In this document: positions 1-5,725 of the stretch, one piece after another
Layout: each line of letters starts with the position of its first letter
Numbering within the stretch: position 1 is the stretch's first letter
NCBI GenBank assembly: GCA_029824495.1
Contig: JALGXY010000014.1
Span: 1 to 6,927 of the forward strand
Direction of reading: 5' to 3'
Source of the DNA: Fimbriimonadia bacterium
GTDB taxonomy: Bacteria; Armatimonadota; Fimbriimonadia; Fimbriimonadales; Fimbriimonadaceae
Length of the DNA stretch: 6,927 nt
Notes under the pieces: generated by a model
The model's database searches: none
Told to the model about the DNA's origin: nothing
The model's input: the letters and a program-made list of their open reading frames with translations, nothing else
Program-made: the position numbers and the translations under genes

Positions 1-747
1 GCGGGAATAGAGCCGCCATTCATCGCCGATATTGAACAGCCGAAAGTAGGCATTTGCGTAGAGGCCATCGCTGCGGACTGGGTACGGCTGCGACCAGTAG
101 TCGACCGAACCCATCGGGTTGATCCGGCGGACCAGACTGATCTGGCTGCCCGATCTGATGTGGATTGTCTCGCCGTTCTGGATGAACGTGAAGTTTGTAT
201 CGCCGATCTTGGTGGTCATCTTGCCGTTGACAAAATCGTCTTCGGTCCAGACCATCGGCGGTGAGATGGTCGATTCGAAACCGGACCACTGGATGTACTG
301 GTCATCCGGAACGCCAGCCTTCTCTAGGTTCGCAACGTGAGGCCCGGAAGGATGAGCCTGCGTTGCCGAGAGGACGACCGTCTTCTTGCCCGCTTTGGCT
401 GCTGTGATGTAGATCGGCTCGGCCATCAGGCTCTCGGATGAGAAGCCGCTGCGCGATTCCAGGATCGTGTGTTCACTGCGGGGCAGCATAGGGACGCTGT
501 TGCCTGTGATTCCGCTGTGCGTGCCCCAAGCGCCAGTGAAGATTGCAGCGTGGGTCACGGCGGTCTTGCTCGGCAGAGCCGGCTGGAGGCCTTCGGCCAT
601 AAATCCATCGTCGATCAGCGCTTGGACGTGGGGGAGCTTGCCCTCTTCGACCATCCGGGAGATCACCCATTGGGGCGCACCATCCCACGAGACGATGACC
701 ACGGGCGACGGCACGAGGGTCAGAGCAGCAGCGAGGCTGGCCAGCAT
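1..747 (-). CDS. Type I phosphodiesterase/nucleotide pyrophosphatase family protein (alkaline phosphatase superfamily), 3' end outside window
   Basis: Read on the minus strand, 249 codons are open from ATG at 747 to the window edge, so the C-terminal part is missing. A short hydrophobic start (MLASLAAALTLVPSP) suggests export, although it lacks basic residues. It runs directly into the first core strand VVIVSWDGA, where D22 is the expected metal ligand. PSKTAVTH (59-66) matches the family nucleophile segment, with T62 as the probable nucleophile and H66 conserved. It is followed by TGAWGTHSGITGN (71-83), the usual G-x-H-G-I/N region. Such enzymes hydrolyse phosphodiester or pyrophosphate bonds using two metal ions; the substrate cannot be told. 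TAG lies in frame five codons upstream, so ATG 747 is the only good start. There is no Shine-Dalgarno, but TAGATT sits 6 nt upstream, suggesting a leaderless transcript. It is divergent from the RNA/rsr region. The family call is firm; the specific function is unknown. Confidence 0.85.
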   Translation of the reverse strand, partial: MLASLAAALTLVPSPVVIVSWDGAPQWVISRMVEEGKLPHVQALIDDGFMAEGLQPALPSKTAVTHAAIFTGAWGTHSGITGNSVPMLPRSEHTILESRSGFSSESLMAEPIYITAAKAGKKTVVLSATQAHPSGPHVANLEKAGVPDDQYIQWSGFESTISPPMVWTEDDFVNGKMTTKIGDTNFTFIQNGETIHIRSGSQISLVRRINPMGSVDYWSQPYPVRSDGLYANAYFRLFNIGDEWRLYSR

Positions 748-752
748 GCTCT

Positions 753-873
753 GAATCTACCAGTATCGGCAGATTAGTGGTCTGGTCCCAATCCAGTTTT
801 CTTGCCAGAGGGTGAGAGCTAAAGCTCTCTACCCTCGAATCTCAAATCGGCAGATTTTGGCAGAAGGGTCCCA
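753..873. repeat. Diverged direct repeat (753-790 and 837-873) carrying AATCT/AGATT dyads
   Basis: Two copies share GAATCT, then ATCGGCAGATT, then TGG and GGTCCCA in the same order. The first copy is 753-790 and the second 837-873, differing by small gaps and substitutions. Each contains AATCT and AGATT as inverted arms (754-758/771-775 with a 12-nt gap; 838-842/852-856 with a 9-nt gap). They flank the strong hairpin at 808-836. They could be paired operators of the divergent promoters, remnants of a small duplicated element, or RNA structure. The sequence alone does not decide. Confidence 0.55.
754..759 (-). promoter_or_regulatory. Candidate -10 box (TAGATT) of the phosphodiesterase gene, leaderless
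   Basis: On the minus strand TAGATT ends 6 nt before the ATG at 747. This spacing would put the transcription start at or next to the start codon. No Shine-Dalgarno and no convincing -35 are visible. The box overlaps one arm of the dyad AATCT-N12-AGATT (754-775), so a repressor bound there would block it. Confidence 0.4.
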
Positions 874-876
874 GAC
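780..876. other. Strong nested inverted-repeat structure, predicted three-way junction
   Basis: Complementary segments fold into one closed structure. The outer stem pairs 780-785 with 871-876 and 787-789 with 866-868. The second stem pairs 799-807 with 858-865, with one bulged T (803). It encloses two hairpins: 808-836 (GAGGGT plus GAGAGC, tetraloop TAAA, GCTCTC, bulged T, ACCCTC) and 838-856 (AATCT/AGATT, 9-nt loop). The strand is undetermined. It could be a small RNA, a REP- or MITE-like palindromic unit, or a regulatory leader. It ends about 19 nt before the GATAAT box of the candidate Y RNA. No tRNA can be made from it, since there is no acceptor/CCA end or anticodon arm of normal geometry. 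I do not recognise it as a known RNA family. Confidence 0.5.
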
Positions 877-894
877 GCAACGAGCGGGCTGCGG

Positions 895-900
895 GATAAT
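895..900 (+). promoter_or_regulatory. Candidate -10 box (GATAAT) for the Y RNA-like transcript
   Basis: GATAAT matches TATAAT at five of six positions. Counting about 7 nt downstream puts the start of transcription near 907, which is the base of the predicted Y RNA stem. No good -35 is seen 16-18 nt upstream (CAGACG there), so the support is the -10 and its position only. Confidence 0.45.
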
Positions 901-906
901 GCGCTC

Positions 907-987
907 TCCATCTGGGCCGAAGATCGAGGTTTATCGTTCAACTAACGTGCCCAATAAGGGACCTCGTTCACAACTTGACCAGGTGGA
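907..987 (+). ncRNA. Candidate bacterial Y RNA (Ro60/Rsr-binding RNA)
   Basis: Seen in the sequence: 907-915 pairs with 979-987 (nine pairs, one G-U). A G/A mismatch and C917-G977 follow, then AAG (920-922) pairs with CUU (974-976). CGAGGU (925-930) pairs with ACCUCG (961-966). UUAU (931-934) pairs with AUAA (954-957), and CGUU (935-938) pairs with AACG (944-947) over a CAACU loop. Known: in Y RNAs the Ro-binding helix carries GGUCCGAAGG on the 5' strand and CUUGAC on the 3' strand (human Y1). Here the strands read GGGCCGAAG and CUUGACC in the same relative placement. The RNA lies upstream of and parallel to an rsr gene, as in Deinococcus. Inferred: an independent transcript of roughly 80 nt that binds Rsr. 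Its apical part is short (30 nt), so it lacks the tRNA-like module of YrlA-type RNAs unless the real transcript is longer. No intrinsic terminator with a U-tract follows directly. A covariance-model search or RNA-seq would settle it. Confidence 0.55.
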
Positions 988-1011
988 TACAAGCTCATGA
1001 AAGCGAATGAC

Positions 1012-1038
1012 AACAGCGGCTGCATCGGCAGTCGCGTT
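1012..1038 (+). other. Stable hairpin downstream of the Y RNA candidate
   Basis: GCGGCTGC (1016-1023) and GCAGTCGC (1028-1035) pair over an ATCG loop with one G-U. AAC/GTT (1012-1014/1036-1038) extends the stem past a bulged A. It begins 25 nt after the Y RNA-like stem closes. No U-tract follows, so it may be a 3'-end or processing element or a weak terminator; the role is inferred only from position. Confidence 0.35.
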
Positions 1039-1071
1039 CACACATCACTTGCTTGAGCGCATGACTTCTCC

Positions 1072-1113
1072 AAGTCCCGCGCTCTGGCCTCGACCACAAC
1101 GCGCGGGAAGCTT
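1072..1113 (+). other. GC-rich hairpin in the Y RNA-rsr spacer
   Basis: CCCGCGC (1076-1082) pairs perfectly with GCGCGGG (1101-1107) over an 18-nt loop. T1075-A1108 and AAG/CTT (1072-1074/1111-1113, past a 2-nt bulge) add pairs. It could end transcription coming from the Y RNA promoter, but there is no run of T after it on either side. Confidence 0.3.
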
Positions 1114-1231
1114 CTAAAGCACTCCCATTGACCACATCCCAGGTCTATTCGGCCTGAACATATGCCTCAGTGTGCCCTGCTGATTTGGGCGGGACGCAGA
1201 CGGTTGGTTATCTCTCATCACAACCACAATC

Positions 1232-1312
1232 AGGTGCTGCCGGTTCACGCCCGGAAAAAATGAGTTCCCAGTGTTTGGGGTCTTCCGCCTTGTGCGGAGG
1301 GCGGCACCTTTT
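1232..1312 (+). other. Structured segment upstream of rsr, closed by a 10-bp stem
   Basis: AGGTGCTGCC (1232-1241) pairs with GGCGGCACCT (1300-1309), ten pairs with one G-U. Inside, TTCCGC/GCGGAG (1283-1288/1294-1299) stacks directly on it, and TCCCA/TGGGG (1266-1270/1276-1280) forms a second small hairpin. Four T follow from 1309. It may be the 5' leader of rsr, a terminator, or a second small RNA; I see no recognised family. The rest of 1114-1379 shows no convincing gene, and the short open frames there lack start sites and coding character. Confidence 0.35.
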
Positions 1313-1453
1313 CCGACCGCCACCAATTGACCGCCCAATTCAGCCGGAAACTCGGTTTCCAATCTGGAGAAGCGCCGGGATGCTGAGGCCACGACACTTG
1401 CCCAGATTGGGCCGAATCAAGCTCAGACAAGGAGACTGACGGGCACCAAACAG

Positions 1454-2956
1454 GTGCGCAACAGTGCTGGCGGCTATGCCTGGAAGCTCGACCAGTGGGG
1501 TCGGCTCGACCGGCTGCTCATCCTCGGAACCGAGGGGGGAACGTTTTATGTCAACGAACGGAACCTGACGGTTGGCGAGGCTCAGAACACGATCAAGCTG
1601 ATCAAGAGCGACGGAGAGAGGGTTGTTCGGCGGGTCTGCGAGATCAGCGAGTCTGGCCGGGCAGCCAAGAACGATGCCGCGATCTTTGTCCTCGCACTGG
1701 TGACAGCGTTCGGAAGCGAACCGGCAAAGCAGGCCGCATTTGCTGCTCTGCCGCAGGTCGCCCGAACGGGAGCACATCTTCTCAAGTTCGCTTCGGAAGC
1801 AGATGCCCTTCGAGGTTGGGGAAGGTCGATGCGCCGAGCTGTCGGAGGCTGGTACTCCGAGAAGTCTCCGGCACAGATCGGCTACCAGGCCTTGAAGTAC
1901 CAGAGGCGAGACAACTGGTCGCAACGTGACCTGCTGAGGCTGGCTCACCCGAAAGCGCCCACTGACGAGCACGACGGAGTGTTCCGGTGGATCACGCAGG
2001 GTGAAGCTGAGCAGGCAGGACCGCAGATCGATGCGTTCGAAAAGCTGAAGAAGATCGAGGGTACCGCTGAGGCGGCGAAGCTCATTGTCGAGCATCGTCT
2101 GCCTCGAGAAGCGATCCCGACTCAGATGTTGAACGAACCGGAGATCTGGGAAGCGCTGTTCCAGGATATGCCGATGACGGCGATGATCCGAAACCTGGCG
2201 ACGATGTCGCGGGTTGGGCTGCTGACGAGATCCTCGAAAGTGAGCCACGAGATCGTTGAGCGTCTCAGGGATGTGGAGCGACTCCGAAAGGTGCGGATCC
2301 ACCCGCTGCAGATCCTGATGGCTCTGCGAACCTACAGCTCGGGAGTGGCGCTGAAAGGAAGCGGAACCTGGTCGCCGGTACAGAGTGTGGTCTATGCCCT
2401 TGAAGAGGCATTCTACGAAGCCTTCGCTTCGGTAGAGCCGACAGGAAAGCGGATCATGCTCGCCGTCGATGTCTCCGGCTCGATGGGTTGGGAGACTGTG
2501 GCCGGAACGCCGATGACGGCAGCCGAAGGAGCGGCAGCCTTGTCGTTGGTCACTCTGGCGGTTGAACCTAAGGTGACGCCAATGGCGTTTGCAGGCCGGT
2601 TCAAGCCTCTTGCCCTGTCAGGTCGGATGTCGCTGGAGAGAGCGATGGCCGAAACGAGCCGGTTGACGTTTGGTGCAACGGACTGCGCGCTTCCTATGAA
2701 GCATGCTGCAGCCCAGTCGCTAAAGATCGATCTGTTCGTCGTCCTGACCGACAGCGAGACCTGGTACGGAAATCAGCATCCTTCCGAGGCGCTGATCGAG
2801 TACCGAAAGAGTTCGGGAATCGACGCGAAGCTGGCTGTGGTGGCCATGGCGGGCAACCGGTTCAGCATCGCCGACCCGAACGACGCGGGAATGATGGACT
2901 TTGTCGGTTTCGACTCGTCCCTCCCGCAGGCTCTGCGAGAGTTTGCTCTTGCATAA
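1454..2956 (+). CDS. rsr: TROVE domain-containing Ro60 orthologue (Rsr), RNA-binding ring protein with vWA domain
   Basis: Ro60/Rsr proteins form a ring of helical repeats that binds Y RNAs outside and single-stranded 3' ends of misfolded RNAs inside. In bacteria they act in RNA quality control, often with a 3' exonuclease. The N-terminal block VRNSAGGYAWKLDQWGRLDR LLILGTEGGTFY matches the TROVE start. The helical TROVE region covers about residues 1-320, with RTGAHLLKFASEADALRGWG (104-123) typical. The vWA domain is about 330-500, with an intact MIDAS: DVSGS (339-343), T409 in FGATD, and D433 in LTDSETW. GTG 1454 is the first standard start in frame. The open frame, however, runs back to 1331 without ATG/GTG/TTG, and its codons from 1415 encode NQAQTRRLTGTKQ. 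That resembles the Deinococcus Rsr N-terminus (NRPQTERLDERQVRNNAGG), so the true protein is longer than 500 residues. ATG 1380, with GGAG 10 nt upstream, is one nucleotide out of frame. AAGGAG at 1429-1434 lies too far from GTG 1454 (19 nt). The family is certain; the start is not. Confidence 0.9.
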   Translation: MRNSAGGYAWKLDQWGRLDRLLILGTEGGTFYVNERNLTVGEAQNTIKLIKSDGERVVRRVCEISESGRAAKNDAAIFVLALVTAFGSEPAKQAAFAALPQVARTGAHLLKFASEADALRGWGRSMRRAVGGWYSEKSPAQIGYQALKYQRRDNWSQRDLLRLAHPKAPTDEHDGVFRWITQGEAEQAGPQIDAFEKLKKIEGTAEAAKLIVEHRLPREAIPTQMLNEPEIWEALFQDMPMTAMIRNLATMSRVGLLTRSSKVSHEIVERLRDVERLRKVRIHPLQILMALRTYSSGVALKGSGTWSPVQSVVYALEEAFYEAFASVEPTGKRIMLAVDVSGSMGWETVAGTPMTAAEGAAALSLVTLAVEPKVTPMAFAGRFKPLALSGRMSLERAMAETSRLTFGATDCALPMKHAAAQSLKIDLFVVLTDSETWYGNQHPSEALIEYRKSSGIDAKLAVVAMAGNRFSIADPNDAGMMDFVGFDSSLPQALREFALA

Positions 2957-2972
2957 AGGGAGAGAGTAAACA

Positions 2973-3005
2973 GAGCTGGGTGCTGGCTTCGGTCAGCCCC
3001 GGCTC
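2973..3005. terminator. UUCG-loop hairpin, probable bidirectional terminator after rsr
   Basis: GAGCTGGG, bulged T and GCTGGC (2973-2987) pair with GTCAGC plus CCCGGCTC (2992-3005) around TTCG, giving 14 pairs. It begins 16 nt after the rsr TAA. The plus side lacks a T-run; on the minus strand it is followed by a T-rich stretch (TGTTTACTCTCTCCCTTT). It lies between convergent genes, which suits two-way termination. Confidence 0.6.
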
Positions 3006-3021
3006 AGATCATATCGGGTGT

Positions 3022-3046
3022 CGAGGAAGGTGTCTACGGTTCCTCG
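3022..3046. terminator. Second hairpin, adjacent to the alpha/beta hydrolase stop
   Basis: CGAGGAA (3022-3028) pairs perfectly with TTCCTCG (3040-3046) over an 11-nt loop. It starts 1 nt past the minus-strand stop codon of the hydrolase. No T-tract follows, so it may assist the neighbouring hairpin or protect the 3' end. Confidence 0.4.
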
Positions 3047-3047
3047 C

Positions 3048-3953
3048 TCAGTGCCTCAAACGAGAAAGACCATGGGGCAGCACTCGGCCAAGTTGTTTCG
3101 GCCCGCCCAGGTGCTTCTTGAAGAATTCCTTTAGATCGGGATGGTGCTCAGGCCGCAGAGTGTGACCGGCCCCTTTCTGAACGATTAGGGACGCCTCATT
3201 GCCTGCAGCTTTCAGTCTCTTCAAGAGCATCTCGGACTGATCGAGCGGAACCAGGGGGTCCTGATCACCGTGGATCATCAAGAACGGCGGCTGATCTGGG
3301 GCGACAAAGTAGATTGGGCTGGCGTTCCGCAGCACATCAAACGGAGACTGGATGTCTTCGAACAGAGCACGTTCGGGGTCATTGCCTTTGAATCGGCGGT
3401 CATCCTTCAGGATTCTGTCAAGAACCTGCTTCTGCAGATCGGCTGGACCGTAGCAGTTGACAACTGCCTGCACGGCACTTGAAAACTCTGCGTTGCCAAG
3501 ATCTCCTTCTAGATCTTTGCGGGTGCCTGTCAGGCCGAGCATTGCTGCGAGATGGCCGCCAGCAGAGGTGCCCCAGACGCCAATCTTGTTAGGGTCGAAG
3601 CCGAACTTCTCTGCGTTGGCACGAAGAAACCGCACCGTGGCTTTGCAGTCATGGAGCTGGGCAGGCCACTTCGCCTCGTTCGTTAGTCGATATTCGATCG
3701 ATGCACAGGAGTAGCCCTCACGAGCCAACTGCAGCAGAGGCTCTCTGGGCGGCTGCTTACTTCCATTGCGCCACCCGCCGCCATGGATAAAGATGATGAG
3801 CGGTGAGATATCGTCATCCCCCTCTTTTCGGTAGAGATCGAGCGTGTGGGAGTCGTTGCCGGTGTTCGCGTATGCGATATCACGTGTGACCTCGAGCCCA
3901 CGAAGCCGTGGGTTCTGCTGGCCCAAAAGCAGGGCAAGGAGAACGACGTTCAT
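3048..3953 (-). CDS. Alpha/beta hydrolase, exported esterase/BD-FAE-like family
   Basis: 301 residues. The N-terminus MNVVLLALLLGQQ is a short hydrophobic stretch, probably a minimal signal peptide, so the enzyme likely acts outside the cytoplasm. HTLDLYRKEG leads into PLIIFIHGGGW (51-61), the oxyanion-hole motif of HSL/BD-FAE-type esterases. GTSAGGH has nucleophile S130. HGDQDPLVP supplies the acid D232, and GAGHT the base H264, so the catalytic triad is complete. Such enzymes cleave carboxylic esters, often acetyl or feruloyl groups on polysaccharides; the substrate here is unknown. ATG 3953 has no Shine-Dalgarno. It lies 36 nt after the S41 gene stop, in the same frame, so it is probably co-transcribed and translated by reinitiation or readthrough from upstream. 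The C-terminal tail (about 283-301) is basic and not obviously part of the fold. Confidence 0.85.
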   Translation of the reverse strand: MNVVLLALLLGQQNPRLRGLEVTRDIAYANTGNDSHTLDLYRKEGDDDISPLIIFIHGGGWRNGSKQPPREPLLQLAREGYSCASIEYRLTNEAKWPAQLHDCKATVRFLRANAEKFGFDPNKIGVWGTSAGGHLAAMLGLTGTRKDLEGDLGNAEFSSAVQAVVNCYGPADLQKQVLDRILKDDRRFKGNDPERALFEDIQSPFDVLRNASPIYFVAPDQPPFLMIHGDQDPLVPLDQSEMLLKRLKAAGNEASLIVQKGAGHTLRPEHHPDLKEFFKKHLGGPKQLGRVLPHGLSRLRH

Positions 3954-3989
3954 ATCTGGTGAGACGACTCTGGGGCCGGTACGTTCAGA

Positions 3990-5048
3990 TCAGACTCTTT
4001 TCAGCTCGTCCAGCCGTCGTTTTAGGGAGGCCGTGCGAGTCTTGTTCTCTTCAGCCTCGATCAGGGCTTTAAGAGCCATCTTCTGTGCTTCGATCAGAGC
4101 CTCTTCGGCATCGATTTCAACGTCCGGCTTGACGCCGACTCCCTCCCAGTTTGTGCCGGTGATCGGGTTGATCGCACGACCAGTCGGAATGAACGCATCG
4201 ATATGATCGCCCAGCCGGAACATGCCGCCCGGATTTGCACCGCCCCAGGTTGTCTCGCCGACAATCGTGGCGCGTTTCAGGTGCTTCAGGTTGTAGGAGC
4301 ACTCCTCAGCAGCAGAGCCTGTTCGGGGTGAAGTCAGAACATAGACAGGCTTGTCGAGATACCGCTCTCCCTCAACCTCTTCTAGAGTCCAGAATTCGGT
4401 TGTCTCGTCGGTTGGCCGGAAGTAGATGCTGTTCAGGTGCACCGGCTCATCACCGAAGAAGTAGCTGCAGACGAGCTGCACACAGGCTGGGTCGCCGCCG
4501 CCGTTTCTGCGAAGATCGAGGATCATGGCGTCGGTCTCCTTGAGGAATGACATCGCTGCCGCAACTGGGCGTTTGGCCGCTTCAGCGGGCGCGAATCCTC
4601 GCATCTCCAGGTAGCCGATATTGCCGGGGAGCCTCTCGACCTTTTCGACCATGGCGTTCGCCTTTCTGACCTGGGTTCGCCTCGCTTCGCGCTCCTCTTC
4701 GGTCGGCTCGCTTCGCTCTTGGCGCTTGGGCAGTTTCAGGTCGCTGAACCGAACTCGAAAGTGGGCGTCATCGATGATCGAGTTGACCTGCTTCGATACG
4801 GTCTGTGCAAACTCTCTGCCATCTTCAATGTCGTCATACTCGCCTTCATCGAGGCTCGTCTGAATCGATTTTGAGGCGGCCTTTGCCTTCTCAGGAAAAA
4901 CATAGTTGTTGGTCAACACATCTGCCAGCGCCTCGATTACAGACCTCTTTTCAGAAGCCGAGATCTCCCCATTCGGCAGGGGGGCGGTCAGTGCCACGAG
5001 CGTTGAGAGCAGCGCTGCGGCGATGATTGCGGGCACGATTCGTTTCAC
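3990..5048 (-). CDS. S41-family peptidase (C-terminal processing/IRBP-like), exported
   Basis: 352 residues from GTG 5048, which has a near-perfect AGGAGGA 6 nt upstream. MKRIVPAIIAAALLSTLVALTAP is a clear signal peptide. A helical N-terminal domain (about 30-100, ending DDAHFRVRF) precedes a charged linker (108-135). The S41 core follows: LPGNIGYLEMRGF (140-152), DAMILDLRRNGGGDPA (173-188), VYVLTSPRTGSAAEECSYNL (235-254), TIVGETTWGGANPG (261-274) and GVGVKPDVEI. S245 aligns with the catalytic serine of Tsp/CtpA. The Lys found 25 residues later in those enzymes is glycine here (G270), so it belongs with the IRBP/tricorn-like branch; H96 is a candidate base as in DxxH-containing members. No PDZ domain is seen between the N-domain and core, unlike CtpA. 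The last 35 residues are Ala/Glu/Lys-rich helix. It heads a two-gene unit with the alpha/beta hydrolase and is divergent from the HD gene. Peptidase activity is likely but not proven; the substrate is unknown. Confidence 0.85.
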   Translation of the reverse strand: MKRIVPAIIAAALLSTLVALTAPLPNGEISASEKRSVIEALADVLTNNYVFPEKAKAASKSIQTSLDEGEYDDIEDGREFAQTVSKQVNSIIDDAHFRVRFSDLKLPKRQERSEPTEEEREARRTQVRKANAMVEKVERLPGNIGYLEMRGFAPAEAAKRPVAAAMSFLKETDAMILDLRRNGGGDPACVQLVCSYFFGDEPVHLNSIYFRPTDETTEFWTLEEVEGERYLDKPVYVLTSPRTGSAAEECSYNLKHLKRATIVGETTWGGANPGGMFRLGDHIDAFIPTGRAINPITGTNWEGVGVKPDVEIDAEEALIEAQKMALKALIEAEENKTRTASLKRRLDELKRV

Positions 5049-5054
5049 CTTGAT

Positions 5055-5061
5055 TCCTCCT
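5055..5061 (-). promoter_or_regulatory. Shine-Dalgarno (AGGAGGA) fixing the GTG start of the S41 gene
   Basis: AGGAGGA on the minus strand lies 6 nt before GTG 5048. Its strength shows that this genome uses classical ribosome binding as well as apparent leaderless starts. Confidence 0.8.
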
Positions 5062-5151
5062 GGATTCGATGGGGGTTACGCGAGTTGAGTGCTCAAAAGT
5101 TGCCCGGATAGGCCCTTGGGGATTCACATGTCCCGAATTGGTCCCAGCGGC

Positions 5152-5157
5152 TACACT
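5152..5157 (+). promoter_or_regulatory. Candidate -10 box (TACACT) of the HD gene, leaderless
   Basis: TACACT ends exactly 7 nt before ATG 5165, so transcription would begin at the start codon. There is no Shine-Dalgarno before that ATG, and no -35 at the usual distance. The placement mirrors TAGATT before the phosphodiesterase gene. Confidence 0.4.
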
Positions 5158-5164
5158 CGGTGGC

Positions 5165-5722
5165 ATGACTCGATCTGAAGCCTACGACCTGCTGTGCAAA
5201 CACACTCCCAGCGACAGCCTGCGACGCCACTGTTTGGGAGTCGAGGCCTGCATGAAACACTATGCGGAGAAGCTGGGCGAAGATGTTGAGAAGTGGTCGA
5301 TCGCGGGCCTGCTTCATGACTTTGATTACGAACAGCACCCGGATGAGCACCCGAAATGGGGCATGAATCTCCTGACGGAGATGGGGGTCGATGCTGAGAT
5401 TGTCAAGGCGATCGCCTCACATGCGCCCGAACGGACTGACGTCGAGCCAGAAACGACTATGGAGCGCCATCTGTTCGCCTGCGACGAACTGAGCGGATTC
5501 ATCACGGCGGTCACCTACGTGCGGCCATCGAAAGCTGTGGCTGATGTGAAGGTCAAGAGTGTGACCAAGAAGCTGAAGACCGCAGCCTTCGCTGCTGGGG
5601 TCAATCGCGAGGACGTCAATAAAGGTGCCGAGCTGATCGGTGTGGAGCTCAACGAATTGATCGCTGAGCTGCTGGACGCGATGACCAAAGAGGCAGATGC
5701 TCTCGGTCTGGCGGGGGTCTGA
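5165..5722 (+). CDS. HD-domain phosphohydrolase
   Basis: 185 residues from ATG 5165. A longer frame begins at ATG 5069, but its extra 32 residues are not domain-like and would overlap the promoter zone of the divergent S41 gene, so I take the shorter start. The start [22 protein letters not shown] is typical of this small HD family. Metal ligands of the HD fold are all present: H22 (RRHCLGVEA), H51-D52 (GLLHDFDYE), H86 (IASHAP) and D107 ([10 protein letters not shown]). HPDEHPKWG (58-66) fits the conserved loop after HD. The C-terminal half is helical and Lys/Ala-rich. Such proteins are metal-dependent phosphohydrolases acting on nucleotides or related phosphoesters in the cytoplasm; the substrate is not known. 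It is convergent with fabH, with only 3 nt between the stop codons. Confidence 0.85.
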   Translation: MTRSEAYDLLCKHTPSDSLRRHCLGVEACMKHYAEKLGEDVEKWSIAGLLHDFDYEQHPDEHPKWGMNLLTEMGVDAEIVKAIASHAPERTDVEPETTMERHLFACDELSGFITAVTYVRPSKAVADVKVKSVTKKLKTAAFAAGVNREDVNKGAELIGVELNELIAELLDAMTKEADALGLAGV

Positions 5723-5725
5723 AAC

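Noticed and set aside
831..856. Possible tRNA T-arm (CTCGAATCTC) in the divergent region
   Set aside because: Resembles GGTTCGAATCC only in CGAATC. The arms pair into a different structure, and no acceptor stem or anticodon arm can be built.
1128..1330. TTGACC occurrences (near 1128 and 1327) as further Y RNA 3' strands
   Set aside because: Neither is preceded by C in the CUUGAC context, and neither has a CGAAG strand that pairs at a suitable distance.
812..1439. Short open frames (60-90 codons) in the spacer on both strands
   Set aside because: No Shine-Dalgarno or leaderless box before them, no recognisable motif, and they run across the predicted RNA structures.
1340..2302. 320-codon open frame on the minus strand opposite rsr
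   Set aside because: It is antisense to a well-supported TROVE gene, and its Arg/Ser/Leu-rich translation shows no domain. It is a GC-driven shadow frame.
5085..5096. Palindrome TTGAGTGCTCAA between the S41 and HD genes
   Set aside because: Only five paired bases per arm, which easily arises by chance. It could be an operator, but nothing else supports it.
5069..5164. Longer start for the HD protein (ATG 5069)
   Set aside because: The extra 32 residues do not look like part of the fold and cover the divergent promoter region. ATG 5165 gives the family-typical start.
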